Shown here: one piece after another, positions 45,462 to 54,831 of the stretch | Position numbering within the stretch: position 1 is the stretch's first letter | How the letters are laid out: the number at the start of each line of letters is the position of its first letter | Source of the DNA: Azospirillum sp. B510 | GTDB taxonomy: Bacteria > Pseudomonadota > Alphaproteobacteria > Azospirillales > Azospirillaceae | Direction: 5' to 3' | Assembly (NCBI RefSeq): GCF_000010725.1 | Contig: NC_013860.1 | Location: 62,001-126,000, forward strand | Length of the DNA: 64,000 bases | Notes under the pieces: generated by a model | What the model saw: only the letters and a program-made list of their open reading frames with translations | The model's database searches: none | Told to the model about the DNA's origin: nothing | Translations under genes and position numbers: made by a program

Positions 45462-45588
45462 TTTGCCTTCTTCAAGGGAGCCTGTACGCGGGGCATCTAC
45501 GACAACATGAAGACGGCGGTCGACACGATCTTTGCCGGAAAGGAGCGTGTCTACAACCGGCGCTTCCTGCAGATGTGCAGCCACTATC
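45462..45588 (+). pseudogene. istA fragment of a second IS21-type element
   Basis: FAFFKGACTRGIYDNMKTAV followed by DTIFAGKERVYNRRFLQMCS is an internal IstA segment, different from IS21 copies A and B. It is cut by the IS3 element on the left and by the end of TnB at 45589. Confidence 0.8.
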
Positions 45589-45756
45589 TGTAGCGGCCCG
45601 AGATCATCGGCGTCTGGACCTGAGATTCACGGCGATTCCGGGACCGAATTGGGTGAGACCGGATCGGCTGCTCGGCGCAGATTGTGTGAGAGGGGACCCA
45701 CATTGTTTGAGACGGACCCGAGATCATGGGCGACGGCCCACACTCCGTGAGACGAC
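45589..45756 (+). repeat. TnB left inverted end (168 bp)
   Basis: It matches the reverse complement of 50822-50989 with about three mismatches, all in the segment near 45613-45632. It contains repeated (A/G)TTG-GTGAGA and ATTGTTTGAGAC motifs spaced by about 21 bp or multiples. The inner edge CCGTGAGACGA is shared with TnA. Confidence 0.88.
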
Positions 45757-45762
45757 GCTCGG

Positions 45763-46734
45763 TCAGAGCGGCAGCCCCGCCGCCTGCATCTGCTGGGTCA
45801 ACTCCTGCGCCCTCGCCCCGCCAAGTTCGCCGCGCAGGAACTGTCGGATCTCCGCCGGCTTGACGCTGAATTGGTCGGCCAGGGAACGCACGGTGTAGCC
45901 GTGACGGGTCAGCCGTGGCTCAAGGTCGTCGAGGTGGCGGGCCAACACGCTCTCCACCACCTGCACGGTGACCGGCCGTTCACCGACCCGGAACGCCTCC
46001 TCGAACGCGAGGGTCAGGTGCTGCTCGATCTGGAGTGGGGTCTTCAGACGACCGGCCAGCAATTCCACGGCAACCGTTTCGATCAGATCGCCGATGTCAA
46101 CGCCCTCGCCTGCGCAGCGGCCAAGGAGCCAGCGAATGTAAGCAAGTTGGTTCCCCGCCATGCCGTCGAACTCGAACACCACCGACCGATAGCCGATCTC
46201 CTCCATGGTCGGGCGGCGAAGGTCATTCCGGAGCTTGGGATGGCCCACCAGCACCACAGAGAGCATGCCGCCGCCATCGGCCACCACCTCCATCAGCCGC
46301 TTCAGACCGATCAGCGTCTTGCCATGCAGGTCGTGCGCCTCGTCTACGAACAAGGCCACGGGCTTGCGGCCGCGACGCACAAGCTGTTGCAACTCGCGCT
46401 CCCGCTTCTCGCCCAGGGTTGGGATCTTCGGATCCTTGTCCGGGGAGAGGTCGTGGAACAGCGCGGTGATGAGGGTCGGGATGGTGGTGCGGTCCTTGTC
46501 CACCGACAAGCTCTTCGACACGGTGACGCGCCCCTCGCGGGTCAGCTCGTCTTGGATGCGGCGGAGCAGCACCGTCTTGCCGCTGCCGACAACGCCGGCG
46601 ACTGCCACCAGTCGGCCGGCCAGGATGGACGCCTTCACATCCTTGATGAGCTGGCGGTGATGATCGGTTTCGTAATACCCGGCCATCAGCAGGTCCCGCT
46701 CCAGCCTGAAATGCTCCATGACCTCCGTCAGCAT
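45763..46734 (-). CDS. TniB/MuB-like transposition ATPase of TnB
   Basis: 323 aa, close homologue of the TnA ATPase along its whole length; most visible changes are conservative or lie at residues ~195-260. Walker A AGVVGSGKTVLL, Walker B VALFVDEAHDL. The stop is 7 nt from the left inverted end and the start overlaps tniA by 7 nt, the same compact arrangement as in TnA. Confidence 0.87.
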   Translation of the reverse strand: MLTEVMEHFRLERDLLMAGYYETDHHRQLIKDVKASILAGRLVAVAGVVGSGKTVLLRRIQDELTREGRVTVSKSLSVDKDRTTIPTLITALFHDLSPDKDPKIPTLGEKRERELQQLVRRGRKPVALFVDEAHDLHGKTLIGLKRLMEVVADGGGMLSVVLVGHPKLRNDLRRPTMEEIGYRSVVFEFDGMAGNQLAYIRWLLGRCAGEGVDIGDLIETVAVELLAGRLKTPLQIEQHLTLAFEEAFRVGERPVTVQVVESVLARHLDDLEPRLTRHGYTVRSLADQFSVKPAEIRQFLRGELGGARAQELTQQMQAAGLPL

Positions 46735-48380
46735 CGCCCGCCCCCTCCCGTCCGCTGCCTGAAGTACGCCCGCACCTTCGTCAGCACCTCATCCTTGGCC
46801 AAGGTCTCCCGCACCAGCGCGTCGATCCAGGCCCGGTCCTCGGCCGACAGTTTCGCCAACGCCAAACCGATCTCACCGGCGATGGCGCGCTTGGCCGCGA
46901 TGATGTCGGGAAAGGTCAGAGTGCGGTAGGGGTCCGGGTCGTTGAACGCCTCCTTGGCGGCCGGTGCCGTGGCGGGGGGCGGCAGGGGCGAGGTGCCGCC
47001 GTCCAGGGCCGCGCGCGGCAGGCCGATGCGCTCCGCCAGTTCGGCCACCCGATCGGCCCGTTCCTCGGACTTGGACTTCTGGTGCTTGCGGTACTTGTGC
47101 AGCGGGATGGGGCCGCCGACCGGACCGTAGGGGCCATACCGCCGGTCGCCATGCTCGACGTAGAGTTCCTGGTCGAACAGCCCCCACCAGAGCACCACGT
47201 CCTCGCCCGCCAGGTCCGGATCGACCTCGTAGGCCACGCCCTCCACGGCGATGCGGGTATCGATGCCGACCTTGCGCCGCTCGGGCTCGCGGGCGAAGGT
47301 GCAAAATCGATCCCAGGCGCACATGTCACGGAACCCCTTCTCCGGCAGGTTCCGGACCCAGTCCTCGATGCGGCTGTGCGGCTCGGACCGGTGATCCTGG
47401 GCGTTGTAGCGAACCAGATAGCGGCGGAGCCACAGGTTGGCCTCCGCTTCATCCTGCGGTTCGTGGAAATGGTAGAGCGTTTCGTGCACGTCCTTGACAG
47501 TGCGGAAGGGCCGTTCGACCTTGCCCTTGGACCGGGCCGTGGTGCGCCGGCCATCGCTTCCCGCCGGCAAATGGGTCATGACCTTGATGCCCAGGCAGGC
47601 CATGACGTTCTGGAACACGCGCGACCGGGTGACCGGGCCGTTGTCCATGTAGATCGCCTCGGGGATGCCCTGAAACGGCATGTCTTCCTCGGGCTTGGCG
47701 GCCATGGCGTTGTAGAGGAAGCGCAGGGCCGCTTCCGCGTCCTCCCCGTAGACGCAGCGGTACTCCTGGTAGACGACGCCGCTGCGATCGTCGACCACGC
47801 TGAACAGCATCAGTGTCGGCGCCCCGCGTCCCGGTTCGATCCAAAGCGGCTGCTTGACGTGCTTCAGGTCCGACGGGCTCATGTCGAACTGCCACAGCTC
47901 GTTCGACCGCCGCGCCTGGAATCGCACGGCCGCCGGCGCGCGGGTCACCCTGGCGTAGTCCAACCCCCACGCGCTCAGATACCGGTTCACCGTGCTCTTG
48001 TGCAGCGTGCCCGACACCGGCTGCACCAACCCCTCCGGTGCCTCGACCCCATGCTCCTCCATCAGCCGGATCGCCTGCACCGTCGAAAGGTGGCGGCCCT
48101 TCTTGTTGGTGGTCCGCAGCTTCAGGGCGGCGACGATCTCGCAATAGCGTTCCATCTCCGCAGTGGAAATCTTCCGCGGCTTTCCCCGATCGGCCCGGCG
48201 AACGGCCTTGGGACGAAGATGTTGCTGAAGGGCGCGGTAGAGGGTGGCTCGGGACACGCCGCAGAGTTCCCTGGCCGACCGGAGGATCTCGGCACGGTCC
48301 GGATGACGGGGCGGCAGGGTGTCCAGCCGGCGGCGCAAATGCACCAGCGCTTCGGCAGGGATCCGCCGCCCCTCAGCCAC
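46728..48380 (-). CDS. TniA/Mu-type DDE transposase of TnB
   Basis: 550 aa from GTG 48380, which overlaps the resolvase end by 8 nt. Same domains as the TnA enzyme: HTH ELCGVSRATLYRALQQH, catalytic ELWQFDMSPSD, AIYMDNGPVTRS, KVERPFRTVKDVHETL. The DNA-binding N-terminal 130 residues differ more from TnA than the catalytic core does, in line with the diverged end sequences. Confidence 0.88.
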   Translation of the reverse strand: MAEGRRIPAEALVHLRRRLDTLPPRHPDRAEILRSARELCGVSRATLYRALQQHLRPKAVRRADRGKPRKISTAEMERYCEIVAALKLRTTNKKGRHLSTVQAIRLMEEHGVEAPEGLVQPVSGTLHKSTVNRYLSAWGLDYARVTRAPAAVRFQARRSNELWQFDMSPSDLKHVKQPLWIEPGRGAPTLMLFSVVDDRSGVVYQEYRCVYGEDAEAALRFLYNAMAAKPEEDMPFQGIPEAIYMDNGPVTRSRVFQNVMACLGIKVMTHLPAGSDGRRTTARSKGKVERPFRTVKDVHETLYHFHEPQDEAEANLWLRRYLVRYNAQDHRSEPHSRIEDWVRNLPEKGFRDMCAWDRFCTFAREPERRKVGIDTRIAVEGVAYEVDPDLAGEDVVLWWGLFDQELYVEHGDRRYGPYGPVGGPIPLHKYRKHQKSKSEERADRVAELAERIGLPRAALDGGTSPLPPPATAPAAKEAFNDPDPYRTLTFPDIIAAKRAIAGEIGLALAKLSAEDRAWIDALVRETLAKDEVLTKVRAYFRQRTGGGGRC

Positions 48381-48933
48381 CGGCCATCTCCTCGACGTAG
48401 GCGTAGAGCGTCGGCTTGGAAATGCCCATGAGCCGGCAAATCTCCATCACCGTATGCTTGCGTTCCTGGTAGAGCTGGACGGCCAGCCGGCGTTTGTCGG
48501 GTTCCAGAACCTTGCGCCGGCCGCCCATCCGGCCGCGAGCCCGGGCCGCGCTGAGACCGGCCTGGGTGCGCTCCCGCACCAGGTTGCGCTCGAACTCCGC
48601 AAGGGCTCCGAACATGTGGAAAACCAGCCGCCCGCCACTCGACCCGGTGTCGATGGCGTCATGCAGGCTGCGCAAGCCGATGCCGGCGGCATCAAGTTGT
48701 TCGGCGAGCTGAATGAGATCCTTCAGGGATCGTCCCAGCCGGTCGAGCCGCCAGACAACAAGTGTGTCGCCCCGGCGAGCCGTGCCGAGCGCGGCGGCAA
48801 GACCGGGGCGGTCCGTCTTGGCGCCGCCGCGGCGATCCTCGAAGATCTTCTCGCATCCAGTAACCCTGAGCGCGTCGCGCTGGAGGTGGAGGTTCTGGTC
48901 GTCGGTCGATACCCGTGCATAGCCGATCAACAT
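48373..48933 (-). CDS. Serine resolvase of TnB
   Basis: 186 aa from ATG 48933 (MLIGYARVSTDDQNLHLQRD); the longer frame upstream is not needed. Catalytic Ser in YARVSTDDQ, conserved VVWRLDRLGRSLKDLI, E-helix FAEFERNLVRERTQAGLSAA, C-terminal HTH VMEICRLMGISKPTLYAYVE. It belongs to the TnpR/Hin branch and is only distantly related to the TnA resolvase, unlike the neighbouring tniA/tniB. Confidence 0.93.
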   Translation of the reverse strand: MLIGYARVSTDDQNLHLQRDALRVTGCEKIFEDRRGGAKTDRPGLAAALGTARRGDTLVVWRLDRLGRSLKDLIQLAEQLDAAGIGLRSLHDAIDTGSSGGRLVFHMFGALAEFERNLVRERTQAGLSAARARGRMGGRRKVLEPDKRRLAVQLYQERKHTVMEICRLMGISKPTLYAYVEEMAGG

Positions 48934-49116
48934 GGACCAAGCTCCCCGGTTTGGCAGGAAACCCGTGGCGCATACTCGATAGCAGACGATGAAAGGCTGA
49001 CTGAATTTCTTTACCACAGCAGCGGCAGGAAGACGAGCCGTTCGCAACGGCTCCGCCGGAGTAAAAGAAACGGTCGTTTTCTTGACCGCTGGGTTGCGCC
49101 GCGCCCATTCGATCTA

Positions 49117-49132
49117 TATAATGTTCATTATA
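49117..49132. promoter_or_regulatory. Palindromic operator overlapping the -10 of the AbrB-Doc module
   Basis: TATAATG-TT-CATTATA is a perfect inverted repeat with a 2-nt centre, 18 nt before the antitoxin start, and itself contains a consensus TATAAT. It is the obvious autoregulation site of the antitoxin. The surrounding DNA is GC-rich, which makes it stand out. Confidence 0.6.
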
Positions 49133-49150
49133 ATTTATGGAGTGAACGCC

Positions 49151-49378
49151 ATGCTCACCTTCAAGGTCACCACCGTCGGAGCCTCGGCCGGTTTCATCCT
49201 GACCAAGGAAGCCATGGCCCGCCTGAAAGTTCAAAAGGGCGACACGCTCTACCTCACCGAGGCACCGGACGGTGGCTATCGCCTGACCCCCTACGATCCC
49301 GACTTCGAGCGCCAGATGGCCCTGGCGGAAGAGATCATGCATGAAGACCGCGATATTCTGCGGGCGTTGGCGAAATGA
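49151..49378 (+). CDS. AbrB/MazE-type antitoxin
   Basis: 75 aa from ATG 49151, preceded by TGGAGTGAACGCC. The N-terminal swapped-hairpin AbrB fold is visible in FKVTTVGASAGFILTKEAMA and LKVQKGDTLYLTEAPDGGYR, and the toxin-binding tail is FERQMALAEEIMHEDRDILR. It overlaps the toxin start by 4 nt. It is intact, while the partner toxin is broken. Confidence 0.88.
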   Translation: MLTFKVTTVGASAGFILTKEAMARLKVQKGDTLYLTEAPDGGYRLTPYDPDFERQMALAEEIMHEDRDILRALAK

Positions 49379-49491
49379 CGGCTTGGCGCTGGATCGGCCC
49401 GAAAACCGTTTACGCCGTGCATGACCGGCAGCTTGCCGAGCATGGAGGGTTGGACGGCATTCGCGACCAAGGCGCTGTGGAATCGGCGTTA

Positions 49492-50549
49492 GAGCGGTAT
49501 TCGACCGGGTTGAATCGGTGTTTTTCTGTGGGATTCCCATTTCTGGTAAAATCAGCGATTCTGAGCGGGTGATTAAGCGACCCGGAGCCGGACATGGCAG
49601 GCCCCTATTCTCAGGATCTTCGGGACCGCGTTGCCGCGGCGGTGTCGAGCGGCTGCTCGGCGCGCGCTGCGGCGGCGCGGTTCAGCATCAGCGTCAGCAC
49701 GGCGATCCGCTGGGCCAAACGCTTGGGCGCGGAAGGGCATGCCCAGGCGCGGCCAATGGGTGGCGACCACCGCTCGCGCCTGAGCGATCACCGTGAGGCG
49801 GTGCTGACGTTGGTCGCCCACCAGCCCGACCTGACGCTGGAGGAGATCCGCGCCGAACTGAACGCCCGCCATGGCGTGAGCGTCAGCCTCGGCACGGTGT
49901 GGCGCTTCCTCAAGGCCCAGAACCTCACCCTTAAAAAAAACTCTGCACGCCGCCGAGCAGCAGCGTGATGACGTCGTCGAGGCCCGGCGCGCCTTCATCC
50001 GCCGTCAGCCGGCCCTTGATCCCGAGCGCCTGGTGTTCCTTGATGAGACCTGGGCCAGCACCAACATGACCAGGCGCCACGGGCGGTGTGCGCGCGGCTT
50101 GCGCCTCCTGGCTCCCGTCCCACACGGGCATTGGAAGACGACCACGCTGATCGCCGGCCTGCGCACCACCGGCATCGTCGCCCCCTATGTGCTCGACGGG
50201 CCGATCAATGCCACCGTCTTCCGCGCCTACGTCGAGCAGGTTCTGGCCCCGACCCTGCAAAGTGGCGACATCCTCATCCTCGACAACCTGTCCAGCCATA
50301 AGGTCGCCGGCGTCCGAGAAGCCGTCGAGGCGCGCGGCGCGCGGGTCCTCTACCTGCCGCCCTACAGCCCCGACCTCAACCCCATCGAGCAAGCCTTCGC
50401 CAAGCTCAAGGCGCTCCTGCGAAAAGCGGCCGAGCGCTCCCGTGACGGACTCTGGAACGCCATCGGACGCATCATCGACATCTACAAGCCAAACGAGTGC
50501 AGAAACCTCTTCAAAAATGCGGGATATCCAACCTGATCGAAAATCGCGC
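49492..50549 (+). mobile_element. IS630 family element b
   Basis: 1058 bp with TA on both sides (49490-49491 and 50550-50551). The ends share the pattern G-GCG-T-TTCGA-C-GGTTG-AT. It differs from element a. Confidence 0.88.
49594..50536 (+). CDS. IS630 transposase in two frames (A8 run)
   Basis: The first frame (49594-49968) gives MAGPYSQDLRDRVAAAVSSG and the HTH ARAAAARFSISVSTAIRWAK up to NLTLKK at the A8 run at 49933. The second frame carries HAAEQQRDDVVEARRAFIRR, LVFLDETWASTNMTRRHG, DILILDNLSSHKV and LPPYSPDLNPIEQAFAKLK. The shift needed is +1 (or -2), unlike the -1 of element a, so it may be slippage on the A run or a single-base indel. Confidence 0.78.
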
Positions 50550-50989
50550 TAGCGCGCCCTCAGAACCGCGCTGTCTACGATGATCCCGACGCCGCCGCGC
50601 TCGCCGCAGCCTACGCGTATGGACTGGCGCGCAACCATGGCTTCGCCGACGGCAACAAGCGGACGGCTTGGGTGGTCGCCCGGCTCTTCCTCGCTGACAA
50701 CGGTTGCCGCCTGCGGTTCGACAAGCTTGAGGCCGTGCGGATTGTCGAGGCCGTCGCCGCCGGCAGCCTCTCCGAAGAGGACTTGGCGGCTTGGTTCCGC
50801 ACGCATCTTATTCCCTGACAAGTCGTCTCACGGAGTGTGGGCCGTCGCCCATGATCTCGGGTCCGTCTCAAACAATGTGGGTCCCCTCTCACACAATCTG
50901 CGCCGAGCAGCCGATCCGGTCTCACCCAATTCGGTCCCGGAATCGCCCTGAAGCTCAGGTCCAGCCGCCGATGATCTCGGGCCGCTACA

Positions 50990-51075
50990 ACTACCGCGAG
51001 GGTCAGGAAGATCAGCTCGGCGCCCTCGGTCTGGTCGTCAATGCCATCATCCTGTGGAACACGATCTACATGGAT
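50990..51075 (+). pseudogene. Tn3 family tnpA 3' fragment
   Basis: YNYREGQEDQLGALGLVVNA followed by IILWNTIYMD matches the conserved C-terminus of Tn3-family transposases (LNLVVAAIVLWNTVYL). It is cut by TnB on the left and IS21 copy B on the right. Confidence 0.75.
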
Positions 51076-51251
51076 TGCATATTTCGGCGGAAAGCACCCA
51101 GCGGGAACGGCGGAAAGCGCCCGGGCAGAACGGTGAAAGCGCCCAGCCGTTTCGGTGAATTCGCCCACCCGTAGGAGTGGTGGTATCGGGGTCCGAACCA
51201 GCCTTTGGCATCCCCATGATCTTTCCACGGCACAGGCCAAGGAGGATCGGG

Positions 51252-52766
51252 ATGCCCCGAGCGAGGTCGGACATGCGGCGGATCAGAGAAGTCCTTCGTC
51301 TGCGGGATGAGTTTGGCGCCAGCCAACGGCAGATTGCCGATGCCTGCCGGCTGCCGCGCAGCACCGTGCGCGATTACCTGGAGCGGCTACGGGCCTCCGG
51401 GCTGCAGTACGCGGATGTGCTGGGCTGGACGGACGTCGAGCTGGAGGAGCGGCTGTTCCCGCCTCCGGTCACGTCGGCGCGCCCGGTGCCCGACTGGCGG
51501 CACATCAGCCGGGAACTCGGCCGCCGTGGCGTAACGCTGCGGCTGCTGTGGGAGGAATACCTGGAGGTCCATCCCGGCGGCTATCGCTACACCCAATTCG
51601 TCCAGCATTTCCGGGCATGGCAGGGTGCTCATGCCGAGCCGCGTCTGCGCCGGGAACATCGGCCGGGGGCGGCGATCGAGGTTGATTACGCTGGGATGAC
51701 GCTGACCGTCGGGCTCGGCGCTGAGGCGCGGCAGGCCCAGGTGTTTGTCGCCTGCCTGCCGTATTCGGGCTACGTCTATGCCGAGGCGACCTGGACCCAG
51801 CAGGCGGAGGAGTGGCTGGCCTCCCACGCCCGGCTGTTCGAACATCTGGGCGGCGTGCCGGGCAAGCTGGTGCCGGATAACCTCAAGGTCGGCGTCAGCC
51901 ACGCCTCCTTCTACGATCCGGCGATCAACCCGGCTTATCACGATCTCGCCCGGCACTACCGCACCGCCGTCCTGCCGGCCCGGGTGCGGCGCCCGCGCGA
52001 CAAGCCCAGCGCCGAGAACGGCGTGCAGCAGGTCGAGCGGCGGGTGCTGGCCCCGCTGCGCGATACGCCCTTCGCCACGCTGGACGCCGCCAACGCGGCC
52101 TTGCGCGACAAGCTGGCCACCCTCAATGCCGCTCCCTTGAGCCGCCGGCCGCAGGACACGCGCGCCGGCCTGTTCGCCGCCGAGGAGCAGCCGACCCTGC
52201 GCCCCTTGCCGCCGGACCGCTTCGTGCCGGGCACCTGGGCGCGCCACAAGGTCCCGCCCGACTATCATCTCGCTCTCGACGGCGGCGTCTACTCGGTGCC
52301 CCACACGCTGATCGGCAAGACGGTCGACGTGCACAGCACCGCCGGCGTGATCAGCGTCTTCCTGCGCGGCAAGCGGATGGCCTGCCATGTCCGCCGGCAG
52401 GACGGCGCCACCGTGACGCTGGACGCCCATCGCCCCGCCAACCACCGGGCCGTCGCCCGCTTCACCCCCGATGCCATCCAGACCGAACTGGCCGCCATCG
52501 GCCCGGCCGCCGCGCTGCTGTTCGAACGCATCCTGGCCGGCGCCGATCACCCCGAACAGGCGGTGTGGGCCGGGATCGGCCTGATCCGCTTGGCGGCCAC
52601 CCACGGCACCAGCCGGCTGGAGCAAGCCTGCCAGGCGGCGCTGGAGGCCAACGTCGGATCCTACCGCTACGTCCAGCGCTGGTTGACCGCTCCCCCGGCC
52701 ACAACGGCGGACGCGGCCGGTGCCGGCGAGCACACCAATCTGCGCGGCCCTTCCTACTATCACTGA
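51252..52766 (+). CDS. istA: IS21 transposase IstA, copy B
   Basis: 504 aa, same as copy A except for one residue noticed (W instead of R in AVWAGIGLIRL) caused by the 52566 C-to-T change. All catalytic positions are kept. Confidence 0.95.
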   Translation: MPRARSDMRRIREVLRLRDEFGASQRQIADACRLPRSTVRDYLERLRASGLQYADVLGWTDVELEERLFPPPVTSARPVPDWRHISRELGRRGVTLRLLWEEYLEVHPGGYRYTQFVQHFRAWQGAHAEPRLRREHRPGAAIEVDYAGMTLTVGLGAEARQAQVFVACLPYSGYVYAEATWTQQAEEWLASHARLFEHLGGVPGKLVPDNLKVGVSHASFYDPAINPAYHDLARHYRTAVLPARVRRPRDKPSAENGVQQVERRVLAPLRDTPFATLDAANAALRDKLATLNAAPLSRRPQDTRAGLFAAEEQPTLRPLPPDRFVPGTWARHKVPPDYHLALDGGVYSVPHTLIGKTVDVHSTAGVISVFLRGKRMACHVRRQDGATVTLDAHRPANHRAVARFTPDAIQTELAAIGPAAALLFERILAGADHPEQAVWAGIGLIRLAATHGTSRLEQACQAALEANVGSYRYVQRWLTAPPATTADAAGAGEHTNLRGPSYYH

Positions 52767-52776
52767 CGGAGATACG

Positions 52777-53532
52777 ATGATGAAGCACGTCAACCACGAG
52801 CGGCTGCGCCAGTTGCGGCTGTACGGCATGGCCAAGGGGTTGGAGGCGCTGGAACGCCTGCCCGATCGCGGCCAACTGGCCTTCGACGAGCAGTTGGGCA
52901 CGCTGATCGAGCGGGAAGCGGCAGAGCGCGCCAACACCGCACTCGCCAGCCGACTGAAACGTGCCCGGCTGCGCCAGACGGCCTGCCTGGAGGACCTCGA
53001 CCTGCGCACCCCGCGTGGGCTCGATCGCGGTGTTGTGCGCGAGCTGGCCACCGGGCGCTGGGTGAAGGAGAACCGGCCGGTTCTGATCACCGGCCCGACC
53101 GGGATCGGCAAGACCTGGCTGGCCTGTGCACTCGGCAACCAGGCGGCGCGGGAAGGCCACAGCGTACTCTACACCCGGCTGACCCGCCTGCTGGACGATC
53201 TGGCCACCGCCCGCCTGGACGGTTCGCTCGCCCGGCTGCTGCGACGGATCGCCCGGCTCGACCTGCTGATCCTGGATGACTGGGCGATGACCGAGCTGAC
53301 CGCGCCTCAGCGCCTGGACCTGATGGAGGTGATCGATGACCGCCACGACCGGGCCGCAACCATGCTGGCCACCCAAGTTCCCGTGGCCAACTGGCATCGG
53401 CTCATCGGCGATGCCACCTACGCCGACGCCATCCTCGACCGCCTCGTGCATCGGGCCTACCGCATCGACCTGCATGGCGACTCCATGCGCCGCACCAAGG
53501 CCGATGCCGCCAGCGAAACCCCCGACACCTAA
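52777..53532 (+). CDS. istB: IS21 helper ATPase IstB, copy B
   Basis: 251 aa, no difference from copy A noticed. Walker A GPTGIGKTWLA and Walker B LLILDDWAM are intact. Confidence 0.95.
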   Translation: MMKHVNHERLRQLRLYGMAKGLEALERLPDRGQLAFDEQLGTLIEREAAERANTALASRLKRARLRQTACLEDLDLRTPRGLDRGVVRELATGRWVKENRPVLITGPTGIGKTWLACALGNQAAREGHSVLYTRLTRLLDDLATARLDGSLARLLRRIARLDLLILDDWAMTELTAPQRLDLMEVIDDRHDRAATMLATQVPVANWHRLIGDATYADAILDRLVHRAYRIDLHGDSMRRTKADAASETPDT

Positions 53533-53684
53533 GGCCGGTGCTTGGCAACCAAACCCACAACCTTCATAACGTAAATCCAGGGTTCGGCCCCGGCTCCCAC
53601 CAGCTTGCAATTCGGGTGGGCGCTTTCGCCGAAACGGTGGGCGCTTTCAACCGAAACGCCTGGGCGAATTCGCCGAAATACGCA

Positions 53685-54661
53685 GTCCGATGTCCGGGCG
53701 CTGCTGCGCATGGGCCGGGCCATGGTCGATCTTTACTGCGCGTCGTTCCGCCACGTGCCCAAGCGGATCACGCTCGACATCGACGACACCTTCGACGCGG
53801 TGCATGGCGAGCAGCAGTTGCGCCTGTTCAACGCCCATTACGACGAATACGGTTTCCAACCCATCGTGGTGTTCGATGGCGAAGGCCGCTTCGTCGCCGC
53901 CGTGCTGCGTCCCGCCAAGCGGCCGAAGGGCGTGGAAATCCGCGCCTTCCTGCGCCGTCTGCTGCGCGCGATCCGCGCCAATTGGCCCAAGACCACCATC
54001 CTGTTGCGCGCCGACAGCCATTATTGCTGCCCGGAGGTGCTGGACTGGTGCCGCGCCAACGGCATCGACTTCATTTTCGGCGTGGCCCCGACAACCACCT
54101 TGCGCCGCCATGTCGAAACCCTGGAGGCCAGCACCCAAGCCCGGTTCGGCGCCGCCCCCGATGGCGAAAAGCTGCGCCGCTTCAAAGAATTCCACGACGG
54201 TGCCGCCAGTTGGAGCCGGGTCGAGCGCATCGTCGCCCGTGTCGAAGCCGGGCCGGGCGGCACCGACAGCCGCTTCGTCGTCACCAGCCTGAAAAGCGGC
54301 AACGCCCGCACGCTCTATCAGGACATTTACTGTCGGCGCGGTCAGGCTGAGAACCACATCAAGTCCTGGAAAACCCATCTGGCCGCCGACCGCACCTCTT
54401 GTTGCACGGCCACCGCCAACCAGTTCCGCCTGTTCCTGCACGCCGGAGCTTATTGGCTGATGTGGTCCTTGCGTTCGATGATGCCCAAGCGCTCATCCTG
54501 GCGCGTCGCCCCAATTCAACACCTTGCGCCTGCGCTTGATCAAGATCGCTGCCCGCGTCATCGAGATGAAGACGCAGATCAAGCTGCATCTGCCCTCCGC
54601 CGCGCCTTATCAGGACATCCTGCGGCTCCTCCTCAGCCGCCTGCCGCGATTGGTCACCTGA
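53685..54661 (+). pseudogene. IS1380 transposase remnant, truncated and frameshifted
   Basis: A relative of the gene at 1-1044. The 5' part is replaced by IS21 copy B (first residues SDVRALLRMGRAMVDLYCAS). An extra C in GTCGCCCC near 54511 breaks the frame after SSWRVA; skipping it restores QFNTLRLRLIKIAARVIEMK and the end LSRLPRLVT at 54661. The two IS1380 genes differ at many positions, so they are separate elements rather than recent duplicates. Confidence 0.88.
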
Positions 54662-54831
54662 CCGCCGGGGCAACCTGCCCCCAAGAAACCCCGCCGCCTC
54701 AACCCGCCAAACCAATCGCACAAAGCCGTGCCGTTCTCGGCAGGCAACGGAAGGGCATGCCCGCCGACAACCTTAACGGGAGTTACTGCCGAAAGCCAGT
54801 CTCCCTGCCGAAGCGCGGTGCATAATGGCGG

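Larger units (their letters stand above)
49375..50818 (+). pseudogene. doc: Doc/Fic-type toxin interrupted by IS630
   Basis: The start MTAWRWIGPKTVYAVHDRQL and GGLDGIRDQGAVESAL run to 49491. After the IS630 the frame resumes at 50552 with ARPQNRAVYDDPDAA, then the Fic motif LARNHGFADGNKRTAW and the end DLAAWFRTHLIP at 50818. Joined, the protein has ~128 aa, normal for Doc, a kinase-like Fic toxin that inactivates EF-Tu. The stop is 3 nt from the right end of TnB. The insertion removes the Fic core from any product starting at 49375. Confidence 0.9.
45589..50989. mobile_element. Transposon TnB: TnA relative with different resolvase and toxin-antitoxin
   Basis: Layout as in TnA: inverted end - tniB - tniA - resolvase (minus) - antitoxin - toxin (plus) - inverted end. 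Outer ends begin TGTAGCGGCCCGAGATCATC, sharing TGTAGC-GC--GAGATCATCGGCG with TnA. The left neighbour is an istA fragment and the right neighbour a Tn3-type tnpA fragment; no target duplication remains. An IS630 has inserted in the toxin gene. Confidence 0.85.
51076..53684 (+). mobile_element. IS21 family element, copy B
   Basis: 2609 bp, same orientation and nearly the same sequence as copy A. The flanks (ACATGGAT on the left, GTCCGATG on the right) are not duplicated and belong to different genes, so DNA beside it has been lost or exchanged by recombination after insertion. Confidence 0.93.

Noticed and set aside
1226..53692. A single 52-kb composite IS21 transposon carrying the cluster
   Set aside because: Copy A has its own complete target duplication and copy B has unrelated flanks, so the two did not insert together as one unit.
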